In this document: positions 19,310 through 29,245 of the stretch, piece after piece
How positions within the stretch are numbered: position 1 is the first letter of the stretch
Layout of the letters: each line of letters starts with the position of its first letter
Assembly: GCA_016840855.1 (NCBI GenBank)
Contig: JAEORO010000069.1
Location: 1-64,000, forward strand
DNA: 64,000 bases
Reading direction: 5' to 3'
DNA from: Candidatus Thorarchaeota archaeon
GTDB lineage: Archaea > Asgardarchaeota > Thorarchaeia > Thorarchaeales > Thorarchaeaceae
Program-made: the position numbers and the translations under genes
Notes under the pieces: generated by a model
The model's database searches: none
Told to the model about the DNA's origin: nothing
The model's input: the letters and a program-made list of their open reading frames with translations, nothing else

Positions 19310-20548
19310 ATGCAAGAACCAGTAGAACCTTTCTGTTTAGATATAGAGGGCACACCAGATTTGACACCGAATATTAAGAAAAGAAACAGGATGATTGGAT
19401 ACATCACATCTTTTCTTACGGTTTTTACACTTGGAACTACTGAAATATTCGCATCGTGGTACTCGACTAGAATGGGTGGGACTCCACTTGAGTCTGGATT
19501 GGCTTTTGGGATTTTTGGCCTGGTCTACATGTTTTCACCAGCCATTGGAGGTCGTCTATCAGATGATTTGGGGCGTAAAAAGACGCTCTTAATCTCTACA
19601 AGCGGATATATTGTGGTAATCCTACTGTACCTCCTTCCTTTCTTTAGCCCTTGGCAACTCATAGCGATACGAGCTATCGAAGGACTGGTGTTTGGGTTCG
19701 TAGCACCTACAATCGAGGGGATGGTGAGTGAGCTCGAGCCAGAATCACAGGTTGCATCATTGGGGAATTTCTCAACCTCTTGGAGTGCATCTATGATTCT
19801 ACCACCAATGGTAATAGCATATCTCTCAGGAATCTATGGAGACCAATCTGGAATATTCGTTGTCCTGGGAGTTGAATTTCTTGCACTGACAATTATTGCG
19901 GTTTTCCTACAAGGATACAAACGGAAGCCTAACACTTCATCAACGAATACTCAAGATAACATTTCACTGGACTCAGTAGAGAAGGTGAGTAAGAGCTCAC
20001 CATTATTCATTGCGTCTTATCTATCTGTGATGCTTTGGGGAGTGGTATCTACAATAGTACTTGGTTTGTTTCCATCCTACATTGTAATCCTATCTGATTT
20101 AGGATATCCATTCGTAAGTCAGGATTTTGGTAATCTCCTTCTAATCTGGAATCTATCTCGTACTGTCACATTCATCGTGATTGCTAGATTATCAGGAGAG
20201 CATATGAAACAAGCCATAGTTTCAGGAGCAATACTCTCAGCAATATCAGGCTTCATGCTTTTCCTCTTCACGGATATTTGGGTATTCGCCATTGCCATGA
20301 TCCTCTCAGGAATAGCTGTTGGTTTTAACTACCTCGGGGCGCTTTATTTGGTTGTCTCATCAACTGATATTGAGAAAGGAGCTCATGCAGGACTTGTTGA
20401 GAGCATGGGAGGAGTAGGATTATTCCTTGGGCCCATAATAGGTGGTTGGTTCATGGAAATTGAACTAACACTCCCATATCTAATGTATGCAATCTTTTCA
20501 GTTGTTGTCCTTATCCTAATGGTAGTACTCTTGAGAAAGCACACTTGA
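19310..20548 (+). CDS. Major facilitator superfamily transporter
   Basis: About 12 TM helices; PAIGGRLSDDLGRKKTLLIS motif after TM2. Confidence 0.88.
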   Translation: MQEPVEPFCLDIEGTPDLTPNIKKRNRMIGYITSFLTVFTLGTTEIFASWYSTRMGGTPLESGLAFGIFGLVYMFSPAIGGRLSDDLGRKKTLLISTSGYIVVILLYLLPFFSPWQLIAIRAIEGLVFGFVAPTIEGMVSELEPESQVASLGNFSTSWSASMILPPMVIAYLSGIYGDQSGIFVVLGVEFLALTIIAVFLQGYKRKPNTSSTNTQDNISLDSVEKVSKSSPLFIASYLSVMLWGVVSTIVLGLFPSYIVILSDLGYPFVSQDFGNLLLIWNLSRTVTFIVIARLSGEHMKQAIVSGAILSAISGFMLFLFTDIWVFAIAMILSGIAVGFNYLGALYLVVSSTDIEKGAHAGLVESMGGVGLFLGPIIGGWFMEIELTLPYLMYAIFSVVVLILMVVLLRKHT

Positions 20549-20558
20549 AAGAAAAAAG

Positions 20559-21326
20559 TCATTTCTCTTTCAGGATATCATCGAAAGCTCCTTTGAGACA
20601 AGGAGCTTCGTTAATTTTTTTCTTAGGTGGAAAAGGATATGCTACCTTACTATGAGATAGACCAGATTCGACAAGCATGAATGCGGTTTTGATAGCTACT
20701 ATCCATGGATCGATGATGGGAACCTTTAGCTCTTCCATTATAGGTTTGAGATTGACTTCATGGGATAATGCTGTGCATCCAAGAACAATAACGTCTGCAC
20801 CATGATTATTCAATAGATCTCGACATTCATGAAGAATCTCTTTCTGCGCCTGAGTAGGTTTCTTGGCAATGTCAAGAACAGGCATTTTCAAGTAACGAAC
20901 TCCAGCACAGAACGACTCGAGCCCCTCTTTTCTGACCCCATGTTCTATACATCGTTTCAGAGCTTCGCCTTGAACCGTAATTACACCAAAACGAGTTCCT
21001 AAGGTAAGAGCTAAGTGAAAAGCAGTATTTCGTGGTCCAACCACTGGAACCTCCGAAACCTCGCGAGCAGCCTCAAGAACTGGGTCACATGCACAGTCTA
21101 TCACGATTACATCATAGCCCTTTTTGTTCGCGAGCACTACTTGTTCTAGGATGAACGGAGAGTTATACGCTTCATCCGTCAGAGACTCAACACTGTGAGT
21201 ACCATGTCGAGGAGTGAAGTTACCAATCTCACAACCAGGGGGTGTATGTAAATCAACAAAGGATTTCTTCTTGGGATCTTTCCACCAATCAATACCTGTT
21301 GCTCCAATGAGGGCTAATTTTGTCAT
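20559..21326 (-). CDS. Aspartate/glutamate/hydantoin racemase family protein
   Basis: VIDCACDPVLEAAREVSEVPVVGPRNTAFHLAL and DVIVLGCTALSHEV (two catalytic-Cys contexts). Confidence 0.85.
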   Translation of the reverse strand: MTKLALIGATGIDWWKDPKKKSFVDLHTPPGCEIGNFTPRHGTHSVESLTDEAYNSPFILEQVVLANKKGYDVIVIDCACDPVLEAAREVSEVPVVGPRNTAFHLALTLGTRFGVITVQGEALKRCIEHGVRKEGLESFCAGVRYLKMPVLDIAKKPTQAQKEILHECRDLLNNHGADVIVLGCTALSHEVNLKPIMEELKVPIIDPWIVAIKTAFMLVESGLSHSKVAYPFPPKKKINEAPCLKGAFDDILKEK

Positions 21327-21382
21327 ATGATTGCTCTCTCCTATGAAAATACACAGGATATCTACAATGGCTTACTTTGAAA

Positions 21383-22501
21383 CTAGTGGAGCCGTCCTAT
21401 TATCTCTTCCATTTGCTTGTATTCGAGCTCAGGATGACCATATCTCTCGGGAGAGAACGCTTTCTTCCCAATCTCAGTGCTCCCAGCAAACCGAAGTCTT
21501 TCATGAGCTGAAACAGCTGTAACGACCACTTCCATTCCTTCCCTAAGGTTAGCACTCATTATGCCATGTCCATTCTCAGGATCTTGTAGGCAGATGAGGT
21601 CAGGAAACATCACTACTGGCTTGCTATCACACATGGCCATCATATACTCATTCTTTACAACTAATTCGAAACGACCCTTTAGGTTGTCGGGTTTGATTCG
21701 GACCAAGACATGCCAATGTCCTGCTCGATCCTCACCTTTAACCTCTTTGACCTTACCTTGTGTAAGGACTTGCCCACCCATTACATCTAGAAATGCATCA
21801 ATAGGGTTCTTCTTGTTCGCATTTGCATCTTGAATTGCAGCTCCAAGTTCGATTGATTTTGAAATGCTGTTTGGAATCACTGCTTTCTTGAGCTGTGCTC
21901 CAGATTGATAGTAGTGGTTGTTGGCTCCAGCACCACCATCCTGAACTACAGCGAATCTTCCGATTTCATCAGCAAGTGCAGGGGATGTAGTTTTATCCAC
22001 AATGATTATGCTTCCATTCTTGGAAACAACAGGCATAGGACAGAGCTCAATCCCGTATCCAACAAAAGTAATCATTTGGGTTTCAGGGGCGGATCTTCCA
22101 AGACCATCTCCATCAACACACGTAATCCCTGCTCTTGCAGCTAATGATAGCATTACAGTTGTATTAGTCCCACCAAGTTCAAAGGGGACAAGGTGATTCA
22201 CGTTCTTGCCTGTAATTCTCTCAGATATCTTCATTGCCTCGTGGAGTTCATATCGAGTTTCCCAAGCTTCAAGCATGTCACCTACTGATTTGAAGGCTTG
22301 AACAGAGCCCATATAGCCACCGCATACAATAAAGGCATCATCTCTGATTTCGTCGGGTGGAGTTATCTCGTAGACTCTTCCTTTGTTATAGTCCCAATCC
22401 ACCATTGGCTTCCCGAATGATACAGGATCGCCACCACCACCGGTTCCAAGTATGCCTACTCCTGTAAGCATATCATATGCATTCCCTTTTGTAAGTTTCA
22501 T
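21383..22501 (-). CDS. DUF917 (S-methyl-thiohydantoin desulfurase-like) family protein
   Basis: GVGILGTGGGGDPVSFG...VPFELGGTNTTVMLSLAARAGITCVDGDGLGRSAPETQM. Confidence 0.85.
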   Translation of the reverse strand: MKLTKGNAYDMLTGVGILGTGGGGDPVSFGKPMVDWDYNKGRVYEITPPDEIRDDAFIVCGGYMGSVQAFKSVGDMLEAWETRYELHEAMKISERITGKNVNHLVPFELGGTNTTVMLSLAARAGITCVDGDGLGRSAPETQMITFVGYGIELCPMPVVSKNGSIIIVDKTTSPALADEIGRFAVVQDGGAGANNHYYQSGAQLKKAVIPNSISKSIELGAAIQDANANKKNPIDAFLDVMGGQVLTQGKVKEVKGEDRAGHWHVLVRIKPDNLKGRFELVVKNEYMMAMCDSKPVVMFPDLICLQDPENGHGIMSANLREGMEVVVTAVSAHERLRFAGSTEIGKKAFSPERYGHPELEYKQMEEIIGRLH

Positions 22502-22530
22502 GGTCCCAAAACCCCAATTCTAGACCTTGC

Positions 22531-23331
22531 CTACTTTGCGTCTCGAGTCCCTTCCATTGAATGGACGAATTTGTACCAACGTTGCTTTGTTCCAACCTTC
22601 GCTCTTCTTTTCCATCCACCAGTCTTTGGAATGTCCTCAATTAATTGATGCAACTTCTTAGCTCTGGAAATGACCAGGTCCTTCTGCGCTTGGTCAAGTT
22701 CTTGAACTGTGGGTACAAAATCAATGAATTTCTTGATGTTCTCTGTGACTGTGTAGTAAAAGCCCCAGTCATCAGACAGCATCTTTGCTATGTATTTTCC
22801 ATTTAGAGCTTTGTCTTGTCCATCCTCATTTACATCATGCGCAAGAAATGTAATAATTAGGTCTTTCAAGTCCTTGGCATTTATCTCAACAATCTGAGTC
22901 TTTTCTAAAAACAGCTCAGCTAGAGGAATTGTGGGTGAGTCGACATCTAGACGTTTGTTTTTCTTAAAATCGATTTTATGACAGAATTCTAGGTGGTCAT
23001 AAAAGACATCTATTTTCCGGTCTCTTTCTTTATCTATGAATAGGTCTCTGAGTGTTGAAGCTCTAGCAAAACTAGGTGGCACCCAATAGTATCCAAGATC
23101 ATCTCGAAAGAGATTGATTAGTTTCTGTCGATGATTGTAATATGATACAAAATCTATGTCGGTTACTTCACGGCCCATTTTGATATGAAGATCTGCAAAT
23201 TCTGGGCTCTTTAATCTAAACGCGAGACAGCCAATAATCCGGAGTGGAACTCCAAGATCAGCTGCTGCTTTTTCTATTCTTAAGGCTTCATTCATGAAAT
23301 CATCAAGAATAGGACCATATTTGTCAGTCAC
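22531..23331 (-). CDS. Nucleotidyltransferase-fold protein (AbiEii-like)
   Basis: LRIIGCLAFRLK...VTDIDFVSYYNHR...RKIDVFYDHLEFCH: spaced acidic pairs like NTase-fold proteins. Confidence 0.5.
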   Translation of the reverse strand: MTDKYGPILDDFMNEALRIEKAAADLGVPLRIIGCLAFRLKSPEFADLHIKMGREVTDIDFVSYYNHRQKLINLFRDDLGYYWVPPSFARASTLRDLFIDKERDRKIDVFYDHLEFCHKIDFKKNKRLDVDSPTIPLAELFLEKTQIVEINAKDLKDLIITFLAHDVNEDGQDKALNGKYIAKMLSDDWGFYYTVTENIKKFIDFVPTVQELDQAQKDLVISRAKKLHQLIEDIPKTGGWKRRAKVGTKQRWYKFVHSMEGTRDAK

Positions 23332-23510
23332 TTGTCAGTGCACCTCGATACTCAGATTACATATGACGATGCTGAATTACATTAATATCTTGTGTCATGT
23401 GGCATTATCAGCTTATTTTTCAAAGTCATATTAAAGTACTGGGATACCGCTATACCATTAAGGATTTAAATTGGCTTAAAGAGAATTTCTTTATCATTAT
23501 ATGAGGTAGT

Positions 23511-24455
23511 TTGATGAGAATTTTCCTAGCAGCCGATCCACACGGAAGTCAGCAAACATGGGAGAAGATGTGTAGAGCACCAAAAGTGTTCAAAGCCGAT
23601 GTAGCAATGATGTGCGGAGACCTCACTGGCAAGGCAATCATGCCAATTATTCAAGAGAAAGAAGATAGATGGTATGCCTCACCACATGGTAGCAAAAAAA
23701 CATTCAAGAAGCAAAAGGACTTGGATACTTTTATTAAATTCACAAAGGATGAAGGATACTATCCAAAGATCCTAACACCAGAGGAACTTGCCAAACTTCG
23801 AGAAACACCAGGCGCCATAACCAAATTATTCCAAGATTTAATGCAAGAAAGAATACAGCTATGGATGGATATGGCAAATGAAAGAATTCCAGAAGACATT
23901 ATGGTAGTTGTCAATCCAGGGAACGATGATGACTTATCTATAGATAAGGTCATTCAGGACGATCCGCGGGTCATCTATCCTCTTAAGAAAGTTGTAGATG
24001 TAAGAGGGTATCCTATGATTAGCTTGGAGTGGGTAAATTCCACACCTTGGAACACTCATCGAGAATGCCCTGATGAGGAATTAATGGACAAGCTTGAAGC
24101 TGAGTTTGCCCGACTCGAAACGAATGATTATTCAAATGTGATATGTAATTTTCATGATCCACCATATAATTCCGGACTGGATACCGCTCCTACATTGGAT
24201 GAAGAATTCAAGATAAAGAAATCCGGTGCAATGGAGGTTCTGGGTCCTGTAGGGAGCAAGTCAGTTAGAGCTGTGATTGAAAAGTATGAACCACTTCTTG
24301 GTATGCATGGACACATTCACGAATCTGTTGGATACCGGCAAATTGGTAGAACACTTTGTGTGAATCCGGGTTCGGAATATAGAGAAGGAATCTTGAAAGG
24401 TTTCCTAATCACAGTTGAGGATGGTAAAGTCCAAGCTGGTAGAGTTGAACTCTAA
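23511..24455 (+). CDS. Calcineurin-like metallophosphoesterase
   Basis: FLAADPHGS...MMCGDLTGK...VVNPGNDDD...NFHDPPYNS...GMHGHIHES. Confidence 0.9.
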   Translation: MMRIFLAADPHGSQQTWEKMCRAPKVFKADVAMMCGDLTGKAIMPIIQEKEDRWYASPHGSKKTFKKQKDLDTFIKFTKDEGYYPKILTPEELAKLRETPGAITKLFQDLMQERIQLWMDMANERIPEDIMVVVNPGNDDDLSIDKVIQDDPRVIYPLKKVVDVRGYPMISLEWVNSTPWNTHRECPDEELMDKLEAEFARLETNDYSNVICNFHDPPYNSGLDTAPTLDEEFKIKKSGAMEVLGPVGSKSVRAVIEKYEPLLGMHGHIHESVGYRQIGRTLCVNPGSEYREGILKGFLITVEDGKVQAGRVEL

Positions 24456-24471
24456 TTCAGTACAAAAATAT

Positions 24472-24492
24472 GGGGAGTGTATCACGCTTCCC
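24472..24492 (+). terminator. Hairpin GGGGAGTG-TATCA-CGCTTCCC followed by a T-rich tract
   Basis: 8-bp stem with two G-T pairs, then gattctctcttttt. Confidence 0.65.
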
Positions 24493-24571
24493 GATTCTCT
24501 CTTTTTAGAAAGAAAATAAATAGTAGAGATATTAACATGGATTTAATAAATTAAATCTGGAAAGGGTTCTG

Positions 24572-25687
24572 ATGACGCTTTTATTAAAGACTAGAACTGA
24601 TGTGGATGATCTTACAACAGGCTGCACTTTCTTCGGGACAGGCGGAGGAGGTAGCAAACAGCTTGGTCTCGATATGCTATACCCGCATGTCGATGCTGGA
24701 AAAACAATTGAAATCGTAGATGTAGGAAAAGTTCGTGACAACGACTGGGTTGCTTGTGCATACTACTCAGGCACAATAGCTCCACCAACTCCTGAGATTG
24801 AAGCACTGCGTACACGGTTTACATGGGATTTCTTTGAAAAGGAGCTAGCAGAAGGTCTAGCATCACTTGAAGAGTATATGGGAGTAAAGTTTGCCGCTGT
24901 TGCTCCATTCGAATTGGGTGGAGTCAATACCCCAGCACCAATCGATGCTGCAGTTAAATATGGTATCCCGTGTGTTGATGGAGATTACTCAGGACGCGCG
25001 GTTCCAGAAATTTGTCAAAATACAGTGTGTGTAAAAGGATATTCTATGGCACCTATGGCTCTTATTGACTGGTTTGGAAATAAGAGCATTGTACAAAATG
25101 TGATTAATTATGAGATGGGTGAACGCCTTTCAAAGGCACTTAGTGAAGTTGCGTGGGGTAGGCTTGGAAATGTGGCGTTCCCAGTTAAGGGAAAGGACTT
25201 TCATGATGCAATTATTCCGAACACATTAACAAAGAGCTATGATGTTGGAAAAATGATCCGAGAATGCAGAGAATCAGGTGATGATCCAGCTGAGAAGATT
25301 GTAGAGAGAGTCGGTGGTTGGGTGTTGTTCAGAGGAGAGGTCGTTGAAAAGACATGGGAGAATAGAGAGGGATATATGTGGGGAGAAACTGAGATTAAAG
25401 GTTCAGGCATTAAGCATGGGAAGAAATTCAAGGTATGGTTCAAGAATGAGAACCACATTACGTGGCTTGATGGAAAACCTTGGATAATGAGCCCAGACAT
25501 TATTGAGATTATTAATGCTAAAACTGGCGAACCAATTACAAACACTGACATAAAGCCAGGCGATAAAGTAAGCGTTTTAGGTATGGAAGGAGAAAAGCTA
25601 TTCAGAAGTCCAGAAGGTCTGAAGGTATTAGGACCTCGTCATTTCGGATTTAACCTAGACTATAGACCGATTGAAGAACTAGTATAA
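24572..25687 (+). CDS. DUF917 (S-methyl-thiohydantoin desulfurase-like) family protein, second paralogue
   Basis: TGCTFFGTGGGGSKQLG...APFELGGVNTPAPIDAAVKYGIPCVDGDYSGRAVPEI. Confidence 0.85.
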   Translation: MTLLLKTRTDVDDLTTGCTFFGTGGGGSKQLGLDMLYPHVDAGKTIEIVDVGKVRDNDWVACAYYSGTIAPPTPEIEALRTRFTWDFFEKELAEGLASLEEYMGVKFAAVAPFELGGVNTPAPIDAAVKYGIPCVDGDYSGRAVPEICQNTVCVKGYSMAPMALIDWFGNKSIVQNVINYEMGERLSKALSEVAWGRLGNVAFPVKGKDFHDAIIPNTLTKSYDVGKMIRECRESGDDPAEKIVERVGGWVLFRGEVVEKTWENREGYMWGETEIKGSGIKHGKKFKVWFKNENHITWLDGKPWIMSPDIIEIINAKTGEPITNTDIKPGDKVSVLGMEGEKLFRSPEGLKVLGPRHFGFNLDYRPIEELV

Positions 25688-25745
25688 GATTGTAGGGGGC
25701 ATAGATTGTATCAAAGCTCTTTACAAATTAGACAATTGTGCGGTA

Positions 25746-26447
25746 TCAACTAGTCAGTTTTATCTTCACAACATAATGTTTACGCAATCCCGCAGGTTCT
25801 TTTAATATCAGTATTCCTTCATAGTCATCGTTGAAGAATTTAGTGAGATTCTTATCAGGATCTTCCCCACTTTTTCGCATCAACCTCGCAACATGGTAAA
25901 TCAGTTCCTGAACCCATTTTCGCAAGTGCTTTCTTTCATTTTCTACTAGATTGGGATTCGCCTCAATGTAGTAATGAATCTCCCAAGCTATCTTACGGTT
26001 GTACCATGCAGAAGCAAGGAAGTTGATTAGCACCATCGCAATTGCTAGTACAGCTAGAGGAATAATGAAATCCTGTAAGAAAGCCCACTGAAAAACCCAT
26101 GTGAGTAAAAGTACAGGCGCAACAATAGTGAGTAAAGCCATTGATGCAAAAGAGAAGTACTGCTTTCTATTGAGCCAGCCTTCAATGCCTGGAATCTTAG
26201 GACCAATTGCAGCAAGCTTATGCAGAACCTTTCGAATGACTCCCCATTGTCTTATGAAACTTTGGGGCAATTCACCTTTGTTGATCTTCTTATCGATAAA
26301 GGCAAGTTCGTAAGTTCTGTTTATTCGATAGCCATCAAAGACAGTAATGAGGTTTCGACTAAATTTCAAGTCCAATTCAGAGGGGTTGAAATTAAAATCG
26401 TCCAAAGAGATAGGAGTTCCTTTCTTGCGTTTTGATTGCTGACTCAT
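25746..26447 (-). CDS. Hypothetical protein with two TM helices
   Basis: ORF with hydrophobic pair ASMALLTIVAPVLLLTWVFQWAFLQDFIIPLAVLAIAMVLINFL; no family recognised. Confidence 0.55.
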   Translation of the reverse strand: MSQQSKRKKGTPISLDDFNFNPSELDLKFSRNLITVFDGYRINRTYELAFIDKKINKGELPQSFIRQWGVIRKVLHKLAAIGPKIPGIEGWLNRKQYFSFASMALLTIVAPVLLLTWVFQWAFLQDFIIPLAVLAIAMVLINFLASAWYNRKIAWEIHYYIEANPNLVENERKHLRKWVQELIYHVARLMRKSGEDPDKNLTKFFNDDYEGILILKEPAGLRKHYVVKIKLTS

Positions 26448-26610
26448 CTTTCATAGTCCTCTTTCTGCAGGCTCATGTTATCAGCTAATTAACATTTGTG
26501 ATTTTGAGCTAAATCGCAACCGTCTGGTTTAAGAACTGCCCTGTTCGAACACAATTTAGCAACTCCGGGTGACCTTTAAAAAAGGGGTACTTCAATGGTG
26601 AAATAGCACA

Positions 26611-27540
26611 ATGTCCAACAATGATAGACTTCCAGATATCGAGTATATTGGCACAGATCCTTATAGTGAGAAACAGCATGAGATACAAATTAATCCAAAT
26701 TGCGCCAGATTCGTTCTTCCTCGAGAAAAGAAAGGAAAAGAATACCAAGCAGTTTTTGATGCAGAATGGAAGGAAGTCATATCGTTTGAGGTGTGTGAGG
26801 TTCATTATGGTAAGGATGATCAAACATGGCCAATTGATGAAGTACTACCCGATGATTTCAAACCATTGGGAACGGTGGGCCTGCTTTTTCTCTATATGAT
26901 GCCCTTTGGTCAAGCATTCTTTCCGGTATGGGGCAAAATACCACTAGAAGATGTACTAAAAGTTCGAAGCCTCATAGAAGAACGATTGCAGCGACCGTCA
27001 TTACCTGGATTAGCTCACCATGGAACAGCAGCGGCTGTAAAATATGTACTTCAGCATTGTGAGATTCAAAGTCAGAAAAGAGCAGAGTGGTATGATTGGA
27101 CAAAGAAAGGACGTATGTCTAAACCAAATCCTAAATTCCGAGAAATAGGACCGAATTATGTTTACTGTAAAGAGGGGATGGCAATTGACTTCTACGGTGC
27201 AGGTGAGCAGCTGGAGCAGATGTCAACATTTTGGCCTTGGAGACTGGTAAAAAGAGTCTTTGCGGATCACAACGAGCTCGTTGTACGATACCAATGGTAT
27301 GAGGACTCCTATATGTTTGAACAACAGGTATTGGAAGATGATGATCGCCATGAGTTCGGAGAAAAAGCGGAAGCAGCACTTGCATCTTACCAATCCTCTG
27401 ATGATGTAAAAGAGCTCCTTTTGATAAGACCTTGGTCATTTCCTTCAAAATTTCATCGAACATGGGATAAACTAGAGGCTTTTTCGAGCAAAGCGAGCAG
27501 AAACAGATTCCCGCCAATCTATGACTTTCAAGAAGAGTAG
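26611..27540 (+). CDS. Hypothetical soluble protein
   Basis: 309 aa ORF with TATA-like box (ctttaaaaaag) upstream; no recognisable family. Confidence 0.6.
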   Translation: MSNNDRLPDIEYIGTDPYSEKQHEIQINPNCARFVLPREKKGKEYQAVFDAEWKEVISFEVCEVHYGKDDQTWPIDEVLPDDFKPLGTVGLLFLYMMPFGQAFFPVWGKIPLEDVLKVRSLIEERLQRPSLPGLAHHGTAAAVKYVLQHCEIQSQKRAEWYDWTKKGRMSKPNPKFREIGPNYVYCKEGMAIDFYGAGEQLEQMSTFWPWRLVKRVFADHNELVVRYQWYEDSYMFEQQVLEDDDRHEFGEKAEAALASYQSSDDVKELLLIRPWSFPSKFHRTWDKLEAFSSKASRNRFPPIYDFQEE

Positions 27541-27606
27541 AAGAAACGACTTTGATCATACTTTGATATTGTAAGGATAGCTATAGTTGAAAAAAAAAGA
27601 AATGAA

Positions 27607-27629
27607 GAAGAGAGCTTGCGGCTCTCTTC
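27607..27629 (-). terminator. Hairpin GAAGAGAGC-TTGCG-GCTCTCTTC between convergent genes, with an A-run on + (U-run for the - transcript)
   Basis: Perfect 9-bp stem; aaaaaaaaa at about 27589-27600. Confidence 0.7.
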
Positions 27630-27643
27630 AAATATTCTATAAT

Positions 27644-29206
27644 CTACTCTGGTGGTAGTTGTCCGAAGATTGCGGACATCTCGATGCCCTTGGCTTTGTT
27701 CTTAGCACCATAGTACATGTATGCCAGTTGACCAATCAGGTACACAATGACTGTGAACCAGACCTCAAACTGAACAGTGGGATCTGGTACGTAGGCAATC
27801 AATGCATAGAAGAATGCTGCGCCTGAAATCAGACCAGCAAGCGAAACTAATGGAATGCCAAGGAATTTCCATGCACCACTCCGCTCCCACAATGTTGGCC
27901 TATAGTATGGCAGTGAAACTGCAGCCAATGCCATTTGCCATCTGATGAAGACATAGGTGAAAGCCACGCCTATCAGAGAAGCCAAGGCTGTGCCAAAGAA
28001 GGCTTGTAGGATTGTTGCGTATAGGACTGTACCTAGCGATAGAATCAACCAGAACCACAGTGTGATGTGTGGCACATGGTACTTCGGGTGGACTCTTGCG
28101 AATGCCTCTGGGCAGAACCTGTCCATAGCCATCGAGTGCATTGGTCGGGTCACCCACAGCGCATTGCTTGGTGAGTCTAAGACACTAGCAAAGATTGGGC
28201 ACAGGATCACGAACCAGGCAATTGGATTGGCTCCTAGCGCTATTGCTGCGTAGTTACCAAATCCTGGGAAGAACCCAGTGACACCATTTGCGAGGTTGAT
28301 ACCATAGAGGTTGTTACCCATGCTGGCCTGAACTGCGAATGCAGATAGCAAGAAGAAGCCGGCAATGCCAGCCCAACCACCAACGTTGCTAAGCGGAATG
28401 TTCCTGCTTGGCTGTGAAACCTCACCTGCAACTGGCATAATCAGATAGGGCCACATTCCTCCAACTGTCAGAATGAGAGCACCACCAATTGCGCCAGGGT
28501 TGAAGTCTATGTAGTTGACTGGTGTAGACGGGTTAAATGCACCCGGACCAGCAGCCCAAGCGCCAGTACCAAATACACCATCCCATACAGTCTGGTTTAT
28601 TGGGCTCGCAATTAGGACTAGGTCAGCAACCAGTAGAGCTACTATGTTAATGATACCTAAGATTATAACGAACCATCCCAGCCATTTGACACTGAGATAG
28701 CTGAAGATGAATCCAACAAAAATCATCAACGCAGCAGCCACGAACAACCAGATTACGTTACCCTGAAGTTCTTGCGCGAAGGATACTAGGCCTGCGTTTC
28801 CGGTAGCCCATCCAATGACGACAAGTCCGCCAGCGAAAATTTGTACAGCAAAAAAGCTTCCAGTGCCTCTAAAGACTGGGTTGGTAATCACGCTTCGCCA
28901 GCCTTCCATTACACCAAATATAGGGCTCAGACCACGTCCGGTGAAGTGGTATGATGCACCAGACCTTGGCATCGCGAGCATCAGACACATCAGTGAAATT
29001 GCTTCAAAGAATACAATGCCTGAACCGATGGCATACATCGGTAACAGATGCGCGCCGGGATACCAGGATGAAACCTGTGGTCCAAAGTAGTGGAACCAAG
29101 GTCCTAGTGTTAGTGCTATTGGAAGAAGAAGAGCGAAACCGGTACCTACTTCCTTTACAAGGCCGGAGCTCTCTCGCACGAAGAGGAGCTTTTCTTCCTC
29201 ACTCAA
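27644..29206 (-). CDS. APC superfamily amino acid permease
   Basis: About 12 TM helices; FFEAISLMCLMLAMPRSGASYHFTGRGLSPIFGVMEGW. Confidence 0.85.
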   Translation of the reverse strand: MSEEEKLLFVRESSGLVKEVGTGFALLLPIALTLGPWFHYFGPQVSSWYPGAHLLPMYAIGSGIVFFEAISLMCLMLAMPRSGASYHFTGRGLSPIFGVMEGWRSVITNPVFRGTGSFFAVQIFAGGLVVIGWATGNAGLVSFAQELQGNVIWLFVAAALMIFVGFIFSYLSVKWLGWFVIILGIINIVALLVADLVLIASPINQTVWDGVFGTGAWAAGPGAFNPSTPVNYIDFNPGAIGGALILTVGGMWPYLIMPVAGEVSQPSRNIPLSNVGGWAGIAGFFLLSAFAVQASMGNNLYGINLANGVTGFFPGFGNYAAIALGANPIAWFVILCPIFASVLDSPSNALWVTRPMHSMAMDRFCPEAFARVHPKYHVPHITLWFWLILSLGTVLYATILQAFFGTALASLIGVAFTYVFIRWQMALAAVSLPYYRPTLWERSGAWKFLGIPLVSLAGLISGAAFFYALIAYVPDPTVQFEVWFTVIVYLIGQLAYMYYGAKNKAKGIEMSAIFGQLPPE

Positions 29207-29245
29207 TTTGCGTTGTTCTCCTTTTTTTCTCTCTCACGACAAGAA

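Noticed and set aside
22531-23331. Abi-type toxin-antitoxin system
   Set aside because: Only an NTase-fold candidate is present with no AbiEi-like partner; reported as a weak lead rather than a system.
26508-26560. tRNA-like look of the segment with TTCGAA
   Set aside because: No acceptor stem, D-arm or T-arm in correct spacing; only a short inverted repeat and a palindrome.
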